61,355 bases of DNA from CAVTND01 sp963735955 (GTDB lineage: Bacteria > Pseudomonadota > Gammaproteobacteria > Burkholderiales > Burkholderiaceae_F): assembly GCA_963735955.1 (NCBI GenBank), contig CAVTND010000014.1, forward strand, positions 1 to 61,355, in the 5' to 3' direction. The position numbers and the translations under genes were made by a program. The notes beneath the pieces were generated by a model. That model was not told the origin of the DNA. It made no database searches and saw nothing but the letters and a program-made list of their open reading frames with translations. Each line of letters starts with the position of its first letter. Position 1 is the first letter of the stretch. Below are positions 43,523 through 51,936 of the stretch, piece by piece.

Positions 43523-45532
43523 ATGAATCCTGTTGCAATCACGTTGCTGATGGCGGCGGGCTTCGCCGTCTTTGGCGTGCTCGCATGGCGCAAGCTCGCG
43601 ATCGTCGCTGCGCTCGCTCCGGAGGACCGGCTCGATCATCCTGGCCAGCGCCTGCTGCGGCTGCTGAAGATGGGTTTCGGACAGTCGCGCCTGCTCTCCG
43701 GCGAATGGCGCGCAGGCCTGATGCACGCGGCGATCTTCGTCGGCTTCATCACGCTGCTGGTGCGCAAGCTGCACCTGATCGTGATCGGCTACGCACCATT
43801 GGCGACGATTCCCGGCACATTCGGCGCCGGCTACACCGCGTGGAAGGATTTCGTCGAGCTCGCCGTGCTCGTTGCAGTTGGCTACGGTTTCTGGCGCCGC
43901 TTTGTCATCAAGCCGCGCCGGCTCGAACCCAACCGCGAAGTGATCGGAGTGTTGGCGTTGATCACGCTGATCATGCTGACCGACTTTGGCTTCGATGCGT
44001 TCCGCTTTACGAAGCTGGCTGCGACCGATGCCGCGATCGCGCACGAGCAGGCCTGGGCATGGATCGGCGGGCCGCTTGCGACCTGGGCTGCGTCGCTCTC
44101 TCCGGAGATGATCGACGTCGGCTACCAGGCGTTCTACTGGGTGCAGATGCTGACCGTGTTCGCTTTCCTCGCAATCCTGCCCCTGGGCGAGCATTTCCAC
44201 ATCGTCACCGCTTTGCCGGTCGTCTACTTTGGCCGCACCGCACCGGCCAACCAGGTTCCGAGGGTTGACCTCTCAGCCCTCGCGGACGACACGGCCGACC
44301 CCGACCAGTTGCAGATTGGCGCGAGGACGGCGCTCGATCTCACCTGGAAGGAAGGACTCGACGCCTTCACCTGCACCGAATGCGGCCGCTGCAAGGACGC
44401 ATGCCCGACCTTTCTGACCGGCAAGCCTTTGTCCCTGAAGTGGGTGCACGACGATATCAAGCACCACCTGTCCAGGGAGCGAGTGCCGATTCGTGCCGGC
44501 GCGCGCGCGCAGCTGCCGGCGCTCGTGACCAACGCGATCAGCGAAGACACGCTCTGGGCCTGCACGACTTGCGGCTACTGCGAGGTGGCCTGCCCGATCG
44601 GGCTCGAGCATCTGCCGAAGTTCTACCGTCTGCGGCAGCGGCAGGTGATGATGGAAGGCGTATTCCCGCAGGAACTCAATCGGGTGTTCGCCGCTTACGA
44701 GACGCAGAGCAACCCATGGGGGCTGGATGCGGCGACGCGGGGCGACTGGGCGAGCGAAGTCGGCCTTCCGATTGTCGGCACTGCCGCTGAGGTCGCGCAA
44801 CTCGACTTTCTCTATTACGTCGGCTCCGCCTCGTCGTTCGATCCGCGCGGACAGAAGATCGCCCGCGCTTTCGCCAAGGTTGCGCAAGCAGCGGGAATCA
44901 AGCTTGGCATCCTCGGACCACTGGAAGGTTCGACCGGCGAGTGCGTGCGGCGGCTCGGCAACGAGATGGTGTTCCAGCAGCTCGCCACGGCCCTGGTCGA
45001 GACCCTGAACAGCCTTGGCGTGCAGCGCATCGTCACCTGCGACCCGCACTCGTTCAATGCACTGAAGAACGAACTGCCGGAATTCGGCGGTCGCTACGAG
45101 GTCGTGCACCACACGCAGGCGATCGATTCCTGGCTGCGCGACGGCCGACTCAAGGTGACTCGGAAGCACGAACGCGTCATTTATCACGAGCCCTGCTACC
45201 TCAGCCGGCATAACGGCGAGTACGAGGCGCCGCGCCGCGTGTTGCAGGCTATCTCGAAAGACACGCCGCTCGAGTTCGAACTGTCGAGAGACAAGGCGAT
45301 GTGCTGCGGCGCCGGCGGCGGCCGCATGTGGCTTGAAGAGACGATCGGCACGCGCATCAGCGTGTTGCGCGCACAGCAGGCGATGGAGAAGCAGCCCGAC
45401 GCCGTCGCGACCGGCTGTCCCTATTGCGCGGTGATGCTGGGAGACGGACTTGCGCAGTCTGCTGCGAGCGTGAGCACGCGCGATATCGCAGAGCTGGTCG
45501 CCGAAGCCCTCGATCGAGGAACTGAAGTCTGA
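43523..45532 (+). CDS. Membrane Fe-S oxidoreductase (HdrDE/EtfQ-like fusion)
   Basis: A 669-residue protein combining an N-terminal membrane cytochrome-b-like part (about 240 residues, with conserved His in the helices such as MHAAIFVGFITLLVRK and LGEHFHIVTALPV), a two-cluster ferredoxin segment FTCTECGRCKDACPTFLTG and WACTTCGYCEVACPIGLEH, and two CCG domains (HEPCYLSRHN, KAMCCGAGGGRMW). This is the design of heterodisulfide-reductase-like, quinone-coupled oxidoreductases that take electrons from ETF or other donors. The partner is not adjacent. Convergent with the following lipoprotein gene. Start ATG 43523. Confidence 0.88.
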   Translation: MNPVAITLLMAAGFAVFGVLAWRKLAIVAALAPEDRLDHPGQRLLRLLKMGFGQSRLLSGEWRAGLMHAAIFVGFITLLVRKLHLIVIGYAPLATIPGTFGAGYTAWKDFVELAVLVAVGYGFWRRFVIKPRRLEPNREVIGVLALITLIMLTDFGFDAFRFTKLAATDAAIAHEQAWAWIGGPLATWAASLSPEMIDVGYQAFYWVQMLTVFAFLAILPLGEHFHIVTALPVVYFGRTAPANQVPRVDLSALADDTADPDQLQIGARTALDLTWKEGLDAFTCTECGRCKDACPTFLTGKPLSLKWVHDDIKHHLSRERVPIRAGARAQLPALVTNAISEDTLWACTTCGYCEVACPIGLEHLPKFYRLRQRQVMMEGVFPQELNRVFAAYETQSNPWGLDAATRGDWASEVGLPIVGTAAEVAQLDFLYYVGSASSFDPRGQKIARAFAKVAQAAGIKLGILGPLEGSTGECVRRLGNEMVFQQLATALVETLNSLGVQRIVTCDPHSFNALKNELPEFGGRYEVVHHTQAIDSWLRDGRLKVTRKHERVIYHEPCYLSRHNGEYEAPRRVLQAISKDTPLEFELSRDKAMCCGAGGGRMWLEETIGTRISVLRAQQAMEKQPDAVATGCPYCAVMLGDGLAQSAASVSTRDIAELVAEALDRGTEV

Positions 45533-45594
45533 GGAATCGCAGTTCAATCGGGCCGGAGCGGCGATTTCGCTCCGGCCCGAAATCGGGGTGACCG

Positions 45595-46635
45595 CTACTT
45601 GCCAAACTGCAGGAACAGCGGCTCGGTACTCATGGCGTGCCTGACCTGGGCATTGTCGAACGCCGCGAAGCCAAACGGGTAGCGTGCGTCCAGGTTGCTG
45701 AACTGCACGTCGAACTTGCTGCCTGTGACCAGCTTGCGGCTCAACACCGACGTCAGGACGCCATTGCGCCAGGACGTTGCCACCCGGATATCGGCGCGGT
45801 CGCCGCTGAGCGGGTTGATGAAGAACGATGCGACTTCGTCGCCGGCCTTGAACTTCGAGTCATCGAACGCCACCTCGTTGCCACGCACGATGAAGTAGCT
45901 GCCCCCGGCGTTGGCGGCCTTGCCGTCCTTGTTCATGTACGGCGGCTTCCCATTAGCGAGCTGCATCGCGTTGTATTCGGCCGGGCCCGGATCGCTCTTG
46001 CGACCCGCGTTCGGGCTCGTCTTCGCATCGAAGCGCGTCCAGTCGACATACTGGTCGTCCACATGTCCGAGCGGCGCGGTACGGCTGCCCTTCATGTGCC
46101 ACATGTCGCCCATCTCACCTTCGCTCGCGGTGTACTTGTTGCCGAAGGGCTTGCCTTCCCCGAGGTGACACATCGGTCCGCAGCCCTGCTGCTCGAAGTC
46201 CTTGATCGAGTTGTTGATCGGCCAGATGAATGCCCATTTGTCCTCGTAGTACACGTTGTCGTCGCCGCCCTTGTTGTTCGGGTCGCTCAGTTGTTTCCAC
46301 GAACCATCAGCCTGCTTCTGGAACGGACCACGGCGCTGCGAGTCGGTGGGATCGGCGTACTGGATCAGTATGTAGAGCATGTCGCCGGCGTAGACCGACT
46401 TCAGCGTGGCCGTCGTTCCTCCGGTGCCGCCAAAGTTGGCACCACCGACCAGCTCCACCTTCAGCGGCCGGGCAGCAGTCCACGCCGGATCGGTCGCGCC
46501 GGCTGCGAGATTCGGCGCCGCGGAGGCCTTGGCGGCCAGCAGCACGTTCGGTGCGACCGCCTCTTCCTTGCTGGCACAGGCGACGAGCATGGTGGCTGCC
46601 ATCGCGCAAGCAACTGCTGAAAGTCTCGCTGTCAT
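45595..46635 (-). CDS. Ethylbenzene-dehydrogenase-like heme-binding lipoprotein
   Basis: A 346-residue lipoprotein: lipobox MLVACAS at residues about 16-22 with the modified Cys20. The mature part is the EB_dh domain (heme-binding gamma-subunit fold of DMSO-reductase-type enzymes): DPAWTAARPLKVELVGG, YILIQYADPTDSQRRGPFQ, EDKWAFIWPINNSIKDFEQQ, then GCGPMCHLGEG, MWHMKGSRTAPLGHVDD with possible axial ligands. No catalytic alpha or beta subunit lies nearby. It may act as an outer-membrane electron or heme protein. ATG 46635 has TTTCC-poor upstream and no strong ribosome-binding site. Confidence 0.83.
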   Translation of the reverse strand: MTARLSAVACAMAATMLVACASKEEAVAPNVLLAAKASAAPNLAAGATDPAWTAARPLKVELVGGANFGGTGGTTATLKSVYAGDMLYILIQYADPTDSQRRGPFQKQADGSWKQLSDPNNKGGDDNVYYEDKWAFIWPINNSIKDFEQQGCGPMCHLGEGKPFGNKYTASEGEMGDMWHMKGSRTAPLGHVDDQYVDWTRFDAKTSPNAGRKSDPGPAEYNAMQLANGKPPYMNKDGKAANAGGSYFIVRGNEVAFDDSKFKAGDEVASFFINPLSGDRADIRVATSWRNGVLTSVLSRKLVTGSKFDVQFSNLDARYPFGFAAFDNAQVRHAMSTEPLFLQFGK

Positions 46636-46935
46636 CGGAAATTTTCCTTCGAACGATTCAGTTGACTGCCCACGGAACGATTGAGCGGCAGCATCCCAGG
46701 AACAGGCTATGTGGAACCTGATCGGACCCAGTCCCAACGTACCGCGCCGGCCGTCCGATACCTGCCCCGGATTCGAGCGACCGAGAGCATCTTCGCGTGC
46801 GCCGCCGTGATCGATGTTGATCAGGATCAGATGGGTCGCCCGGAAATTCGTCAAGCGTCGGGCGACCGCGCCGAGACATGACCCTGCAAACCAGGCCAGT
46901 CGACGTCCGCAGGGCGAGCGATCGACTGCGAGCGC
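46636..46935. other. Intergenic region with an FNR/ANR-like box
   Basis: 300 bp, no gene. TTGATCAGGATCAG (46817-46830) matches the FNR-type consensus TTGAT-N4-ATCAA with one mismatch and lies about 190 bp upstream of the EB_dh lipoprotein start. The distance is long for a simple promoter, so the site is a hint only. No other structure was noticed. Confidence 0.35.
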
Positions 46936-47466
46936 TCAGATTTCGGGCGTGACGTCGAGCGCAAGCAGGAAGCGCGCCACCATGTTGTAGGTCGCGGTCG
47001 TCGCCACCAGTTCGACCACTTCGGTGGGTGACAGATAGCGCTTCAGTTGATCGAACACAGCGTCCGGAATCTTCACATCGCGCGTGCTGGCGATCGCGAA
47101 GCGGATCACCGCTTGCTGCAGTTCGTCGTAAACGGCGCTCGACGGCGCCGAGTCCGGGTCGCCCAGTGCCGCAAGCTGCGCATCGGAAGCGCCGGCCTTT
47201 CTCAACTCAGGTGCGTGGTGGTGGTACTCGTAGTCGGCACCCGTCAGTCGCGCAACCACGCAAATCGCGAGTTCGCGCAGGAATGGTGACAAGGCCAGTT
47301 CCTGACGGATCGTGCGCAGATAGACATTCCAGCCGCGCGCCAGCGGCTCGGACCACAGCAGCATCCGATCGAGATTCAGCAGTTTTCCGCCGCGCCTGAG
47401 TTCGATCGCCTTGACCAGTTCTTCATCGCGCGTCGCAGCCGCGGCGCTCCAGGGTTGAATCCGCAT
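46936..47466 (-). CDS. Carboxymuconolactone decarboxylase / AhpD-like family protein
   Basis: A 176-residue all-helical protein of the CMD family. It contains RRGGKLLNLDRMLLWSEPLARGWN, LAICVVARLTGADYEYHHHAPELRKAG (cut) and LSPTEVVELVATTATYNMVAR. The catalytic CxxC of AhpD is absent; instead the E..YH..H region EYHHHAPE is kept, as in the CMD and related hydrolase-like members. The function is unassigned. It lies 32 bp after coxG on the same strand and belongs to the same possible transcription unit. Confidence 0.85.
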   Translation of the reverse strand: MRIQPWSAAAATRDEELVKAIELRRGGKLLNLDRMLLWSEPLARGWNVYLRTIRQELALSPFLRELAICVVARLTGADYEYHHHAPELRKAGASDAQLAALGDPDSAPSSAVYDELQQAVIRFAIASTRDVKIPDAVFDQLKRYLSPTEVVELVATTATYNMVARFLLALDVTPEI

Positions 47467-47498
47467 TCACTTCACTCCGAATTTGCCTTGCTCCACAA

Positions 47499-48044
47499 TC
47501 ACTTTGAAGCAAAGAGCCGCCTGAGAAAAGCCCACAGCGTGGCCCAGAACCCGGGGACCTTGATCGGAGCCACGGCCGGCGCGCCGGCGGGTGGCGGATG
47601 CTTCGCCGCGAGCTGTGCGGAGAAAGTCGCGAAAAACTTGTCCGACATCGTTGCCGCAGCAGCATCGACCAGTCGCGAACCGATCTGCGCCAGCTTGCCG
47701 CCAACGCTGGCCTGCACCGTGTAGCGCATCACAGTCGAGTGCGCATCGGCCGAAGCCAGTGTTACGTGCGCCTGGCCACGCGAGAAACCGGCGGTGCCGC
47801 CCTGCAGGTCGAACTTGATCGTGTAGGCATTCGGCGCATCGATCTCCGCAAGTTCGAGCTTGCCCTTGAACCGCGCCTTCACCGGGCCAACGGCGGCGTT
47901 GACCGCCACGTCGTACACATTCTCGCCGGTCGCCGTGATGCTTTCGCAGCCGGGAACGGCTGCCTTCAAGGCCTCGGCATCGTTGAGTTCCTTCCACGCC
48001 GTATCGCGATCAACGGGCAACAGGCGTTCGCCGTTCAGCTCCAC
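47499..48044 (-). CDS. coxG: CoxG-like carbon monoxide dehydrogenase subunit G
   Basis: A 181-residue SRPBCC/Bet v1-fold protein of the CoxG family, which has an N-terminal lipid-binding-type domain and a C-terminal helix (ATLWAFLRRLFASK) that may recruit the CO-dehydrogenase-type enzyme to the membrane. Features: LNDAEALKAAVPGCESITAT, SVGGKLAQIGSRLVDAAA, and DKFFATFSAQLAAK. The GTG at 48044 is preferred because GGAGG stands 7 bp upstream; another GTG two codons earlier is too near. Related to the coxSLM operon 7 kb to the right. Confidence 0.88.
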   Translation of the reverse strand: MELNGERLLPVDRDTAWKELNDAEALKAAVPGCESITATGENVYDVAVNAAVGPVKARFKGKLELAEIDAPNAYTIKFDLQGGTAGFSRGQAHVTLASADAHSTVMRYTVQASVGGKLAQIGSRLVDAAAATMSDKFFATFSAQLAAKHPPPAGAPAVAPIKVPGFWATLWAFLRRLFASK

Positions 48045-48237
48045 TGTCACTCCTCCGCAGGCGCCGGCCGCGGCCGCGCCTTCCACTTTGGATGCCGCCG
48101 CATGCGCCGAAAATTGCCCTCGTCTGATCTTACCCGCGAGGCCTGTGTACCACCTCGAGTTGCGCGCGGAGCATGTCCGCATTCTTGGAGCCGACTTATG
48201 GGAACATCAGGCACCACCGCCGTTGCAGATACCTTCG

Positions 48238-48975
48238 ATGCCATCTAACCGCCATCCGCTCGCGCCCAAGGGACATATGCAGCTCGGCGTCCGCAAGGTG
48301 GCGATCTGGCCGGACGACATGGTCATGGGTCCGCTGACGGAGCCAACCATCTGGTTGACCGATTTTCCCGACATCGATCGCTATCACCCCAGACTGATCG
48401 AAAAGATCCTGGCGATGGAAGGCGATCCCAAATTTGGCGACTTCTTCTTTCGCGGCGGGTGCGGAACCAAGGTGCGTCACCTCGATCGCTGGGGCTCGCT
48501 CGAAGCTGACCTGCTCCAGCGCCGCGCAGTGGCGATGTTTCGGATCGTGACGGGCAACGAAACGGCCACGATCGACGACGGCTGGGCGAGCGTCTATCGG
48601 CGTGGTGACTTCTGCATGCCGCACAGCCATCTGCGTACCAGCGCGAGCCTCGTCTACCTGCTCGATCCCGGCGATGAACTGCCGGATCCGATCGCTACCG
48701 GAGCGCAGTTCGATCCGTTCTCGGGCAAGTTCTGCTTCTGTGATCCGCGCATGCGCAGCTGCTGCCAGGCCGAGGAAGGACGCATGACCAACCTCCTCGT
48801 TCCTGACCTGCGCGCCGGTTCGATGCTGCTGTTTCCGAGCCAGTGGGTGCACATGGTGGCCGCCTACCTTGGCGAGCGGCCGCGCATCAGCCTGTCGTGG
48901 AATATTTCGCCGCAGCGCGTGCCGGGCAAGCCGGGCGTGGGCGAGATGTTCGCGCGCGGCATTGCCGATCACTGA
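48238..48975 (+). CDS. Putative 2-oxoglutarate-Fe(II) oxygenase (2OG-FeII_Oxy_5-like)
   Basis: A 245-residue double-stranded-beta-helix protein. The likely metal-binding pair is CMPHSHLRTSASLVYLLDPG, with a distal His and the Arg of RISLSWN in QWVHMVAAYLGERPRISLSW. The segment GSMLLFPSQWVHM is typical of PF13759 proteins. An ATG at 48238 and another at 48277 are both possible; the first is used. The first motif is H-x-H rather than H-x-D. It is the only plus-strand gene in this stretch; it overlaps coxE by a few bases at its end. Substrate unknown. Confidence 0.7.
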   Translation: MPSNRHPLAPKGHMQLGVRKVAIWPDDMVMGPLTEPTIWLTDFPDIDRYHPRLIEKILAMEGDPKFGDFFFRGGCGTKVRHLDRWGSLEADLLQRRAVAMFRIVTGNETATIDDGWASVYRRGDFCMPHSHLRTSASLVYLLDPGDELPDPIATGAQFDPFSGKFCFCDPRMRSCCQAEEGRMTNLLVPDLRAGSMLLFPSQWVHMVAAYLGERPRISLSWNISPQRVPGKPGVGEMFARGIADH

Positions 48976-50245
48976 GCGCAGATCAATGCGCGCCCGGGCC
49001 TTGTCCGGGCCGACCTCGGGCTTGATGCCGACTGGCCGCCTGCCAGCTGCAAGACCTCGGCCAGCTGTTCAAGCGAGGCAAGGTTATGGACCGGCAGCAT
49101 CGCGGTCACATGCGGCAGCAAGGCGCGAATACCTCCGGCCCGCGGCTCGAAGCCGTCGTAGCGCAGCAGGGGGTTGAGCCAGATCAGGCGCCGGCACGAT
49201 TTCGCCAGGCGCTCGGCCTCGCGCTCCAGCTGCCGCGTGTCGTCATGCTCGAGACCATCGGTCACCAGCAGCACGGTCGGATTCCCTGAAAGGACGCGCC
49301 GCGCCCAGCGGCGATTGAATTCGTGCAGTGCCTGTGCAATGCGCGTTCCGCCCGACCAGTCCTCGACCGCACTGACTACCCCCGCGACCGCCGCGTCCGG
49401 ATCGACGTGATCTCAACTGGCGCGTGATGGCAGTCAGGCGCGTGCCGAATACGAAGGAGTGCACGCGGTGATCGGCTGCATTGGCACCGCTGGTGATCGC
49501 GTGCAGGAAGTGCAGGAACATCCGCGAATAGCGGCTCATCGATCCCGAGATGTCGACGATCACGGTCAGCGGTTCCGGACGCCGGCGTGGCCGCCTCAAG
49601 GCCAGCGCGACCGGCTCGCCGCCGCGCCGGGCCGACGCCCGCAGCATCGCGCGCAGATCGATCGTGCGGCCACGCTGCGATGGCGCATGTCGACGGGTCG
49701 GTCGCCGCACGAGGAAATGCATCGAAGTGTTCGAGCATCCGCCGCGCCGCCAGCCATTCGGCATTCGACATGGTGTCGAAGTCCGCCTTGTGCAGCTGCT
49801 CGCGCTCTGATGCGGTCAAGGTGGCGTCGATTTCGACTCGCTCTTCGGCAGGCGCATCCGGCGTGGAGACAGCCTCGCCCTTGAACAGGGCTTCGCCGAG
49901 CCGGCGGTTCTGCGGCATCGATGGACCGGATGCCTTCTGCCTGACCTGCGGCATCAGCATCTGCATGATTTTTCCGAGCAGATCCGGGTCCTTCCAGAAC
50001 ACATGAAAGGCCTGGTCGAACAACAGGCGGTGCGTCGCGCGGTCGACGAAGCAGGCGGTAAGCACCGCATGCAGATCGCGCCGCGACTCGACGCCCGCTA
50101 CGCGCAGCGCTTCGTAGGCCAGCAGCACGCGATCGGTGCCGACCGGCAGCCCTGCCGCGCGCAGTACGCGCGCAAAGTGCATGACGTTCTCCGCCAGTCG
50201 GCCCGCGCTGGGGAAGCGAGCTGCGTCTATCGATGTTGCTTTCAT
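48969..50245 (-). CDS. coxE: VWA-domain protein CoxE, frameshifted
   Basis: CoxE-type protein with a von Willebrand A domain, acting with the MoxR-type ATPase to mature the enzyme or its metal site. The start ATG 50245 overlaps the stop of the DUF457-like gene by 4 bp (ATGA). N-terminal half: HFARVLRAAGLPVGTDRVLL and KADFDTMSNAEWLAARRML. After a frame change near 49725: RRPEPLTVIVDISGSMSRYS, the MIDAS motif DISGSMS. After a second near 49400: GTRIAQALHEFNRRW and LLVTDGLEHDD. About 420 codons. The conserved MIDAS and the later DG loop are intact. Confidence 0.83.
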
Positions 50246-50913
50246 CCGGACTGGCGCGAGGTCTGAGCAGGCGCAGCCGGCATCGAGGTGCGGTCCGCCC
50301 AGTACGCCGCCAGCACGAGCAGCCACTGTGCCTGCCCGACCCAGGCAATCGCCTGCCACGACGGTGGCGGCGGCCCGAAGAAATTGCCCAGATAGATGAG
50401 TACCAGGGCGGCGGCCAGAATCCATGGCTTGCGACCAGCGGCGCGCCCCGCAGGCGTGCCGAGATAGATGGCGAAGCAGGCTGCAAACAGCGCAAGTTCA
50501 ATCGCCATGGCGGCAACGGGAAAGTCCCACAGTCCCAGACCAATCAGTGTTTCTCCTCCGCCCAGCAGCGGCAGGTCGGGCCGATGCACGAGAGCATCGA
50601 GCAGCCAGTGGCTGAGTACCAGCACGGCTAGCACGAGCGCGCCGCGCGCATAGCGCGTCAGCGCGAAGTAGACGACGCCGAGAAGCACCGACCATCCGAT
50701 CACGGCCGCCAGGCTGTGCGAGATCGGGTAGTGGGTGAACACCAGCGGCACGCTGGCGAGCGTCGGATCAATTCGCACGCGCTCGAGGCCAAGCAACAAC
50801 AGTGTCGGCCACAGGAGATCGATGAACTGCGCGCCGATGAAGAGCGTGCCGAGCGAGGTGCGCGGAGCGACGCGCTTGGCGGCGAATGCGACTGCGAAAT
50901 GACCGATGAACAT
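50242..50913 (-). CDS. DUF457-like membrane protein between coxD and coxE
   Basis: A 223-residue membrane protein with four to six helices. Its N-terminus MFIGHFAVAFAAKRVAPRTS, with the conserved His, and later FIDLLWPTLLLLG and HYPISHSLAAV, resemble the YdjM/DUF457 putative metal-dependent hydrolase membrane family, in which several His and Asp residues are conserved. It overlaps the coxE start by four bases and lies 27 bp after coxD, so it is part of that operon. Its role is unknown; membrane coupling of the maturation proteins is a guess. Confidence 0.75.
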   Translation of the reverse strand: MFIGHFAVAFAAKRVAPRTSLGTLFIGAQFIDLLWPTLLLLGLERVRIDPTLASVPLVFTHYPISHSLAAVIGWSVLLGVVYFALTRYARGALVLAVLVLSHWLLDALVHRPDLPLLGGGETLIGLGLWDFPVAAMAIELALFAACFAIYLGTPAGRAAGRKPWILAAALVLIYLGNFFGPPPPSWQAIAWVGQAQWLLVLAAYWADRTSMPAAPAQTSRQSG

Positions 50914-50940
50914 GTCCGCGTCGAGGGGGCCTGAGGTCGT

Positions 50941-51927
50941 TCAGGCCGGCGCGCCCGCACCGACCTCGCTGCGGATCCGCTCGACGATCCGCGCTGCTTC
51001 GCTGCCCTGCATCTTCGCGATGTCGTCCTGGTACTTCAGCAGGACGCCGAGCGTGTTGTTGACCGTTTCGGGGTCGAGGGCGACCGCATCGAGTGCCAGC
51101 AGCGCGCGGCTCCATTCAATAGTTTCGGCCACGCCCGGCAGCTTGTACAGGTCGACATTGCGCAAAGACTGGATGAAGGCAACGATCTGGCGCGACAGCA
51201 AGGCGCCCGCATCCGGCACCTTGCGGCGCAGGATTTCGAGCTCGCGTGCTGCGCTCGGGTAGCCAACCCAGTGATACAGGCAGCGCCGCTTGACCGCGTC
51301 GTGAATCTCGCGCGTGCGATTGGACGTGATGACGACCACCGGGGGCGAAACGGCCTTGATCGTTTTCCACTCCGGAATCGTGATCTGGAAGTCCGATAGC
51401 ACTTCGAGCAGGTAAGCCTCGAACGGCTCGTCGGTGCGGTCGAGTTCGTCGATCAGCAGCACGGGAGGTACAGCAGCCGGCTGCAACGCACGCAGCAGCG
51501 GACGCGCCACCAGGAAGCGTTCGGTGAAGAGGTCCTCTGCCAATCGATGACCAGGGCTCGGCACCGTCGTTTCCGAGAACGCCTTCGCGGGGGAGGGCCC
51601 CCGCGAATCTTCTAATCCAGCCAATGCTGGCGTCCGGCTCGCCTCAGCGAGCCGGATCGCAAGCATCTGAGCGGCATAGTTCCACTCGTAGGCCGCGGCA
51701 TTGACATCCAGCCCCTCGTAGCACTGCAGGCGAATCAGTTCGGCGCCGAGGCCGGCTGCCAGCACCTTGGCTATTTCGGTCTTGCCGGTGCCCGGCTCGC
51801 CCTCGAGAAACAACGGCCGTTGCAGCTTGAGCGCGAGGAATACGGCCGTCGCAAGCTGGCGGTCGGCGACGTAATCCTGCGCGGCCAGCAGTTCAGCGGT
51901 GTCATCGATCGAGGCGGGTTGAAACAT
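50941..51927 (-). CDS. coxD: MoxR-family AAA ATPase CoxD
   Basis: A 328-residue AAA+ ATPase of the MoxR/CoxD type used in assembly of molybdenum hydroxylases. Walker A LEGEPGTGKTEIAKVL (about residues 40-55), Walker B VLLIDELDRTDEPFEAYLLEV, sensor 1 VVVITSNRTREI, and arginine-rich RRRCLYHWV. About 35 residues (LAGLEDSRGPSPAKAFSETT around residues 107-140) are an insertion absent from usual CoxD; in the DNA it is made of three tandem hairpins (51586-51605, 51617-51630, 51634-51655). The frame stays open through it. Confidence 0.9.
   Translation of the reverse strand: MFQPASIDDTAELLAAQDYVADRQLATAVFLALKLQRPLFLEGEPGTGKTEIAKVLAAGLGAELIRLQCYEGLDVNAAAYEWNYAAQMLAIRLAEASRTPALAGLEDSRGPSPAKAFSETTVPSPGHRLAEDLFTERFLVARPLLRALQPAAVPPVLLIDELDRTDEPFEAYLLEVLSDFQITIPEWKTIKAVSPPVVVITSNRTREIHDAVKRRCLYHWVGYPSAARELEILRRKVPDAGALLSRQIVAFIQSLRNVDLYKLPGVAETIEWSRALLALDAVALDPETVNNTLGVLLKYQDDIAKMQGSEAARIVERIRSEVGAGAPA
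51586..51655. repeat. Three tandem palindromic hairpins within coxD
   Basis: CGCGGGGGAGGGCCCCCGCG (8-bp stem), CCAGCCAATGCTGG (5-bp stem) and CCGGCTCGC-CTCA-GCGAGCCGG (9-bp stem) follow one another inside the coding frame. They resemble REP-like palindromic elements and correspond to the insertion in the protein. Confidence 0.7.
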
Positions 51928-51936
51928 GCTCGCACC

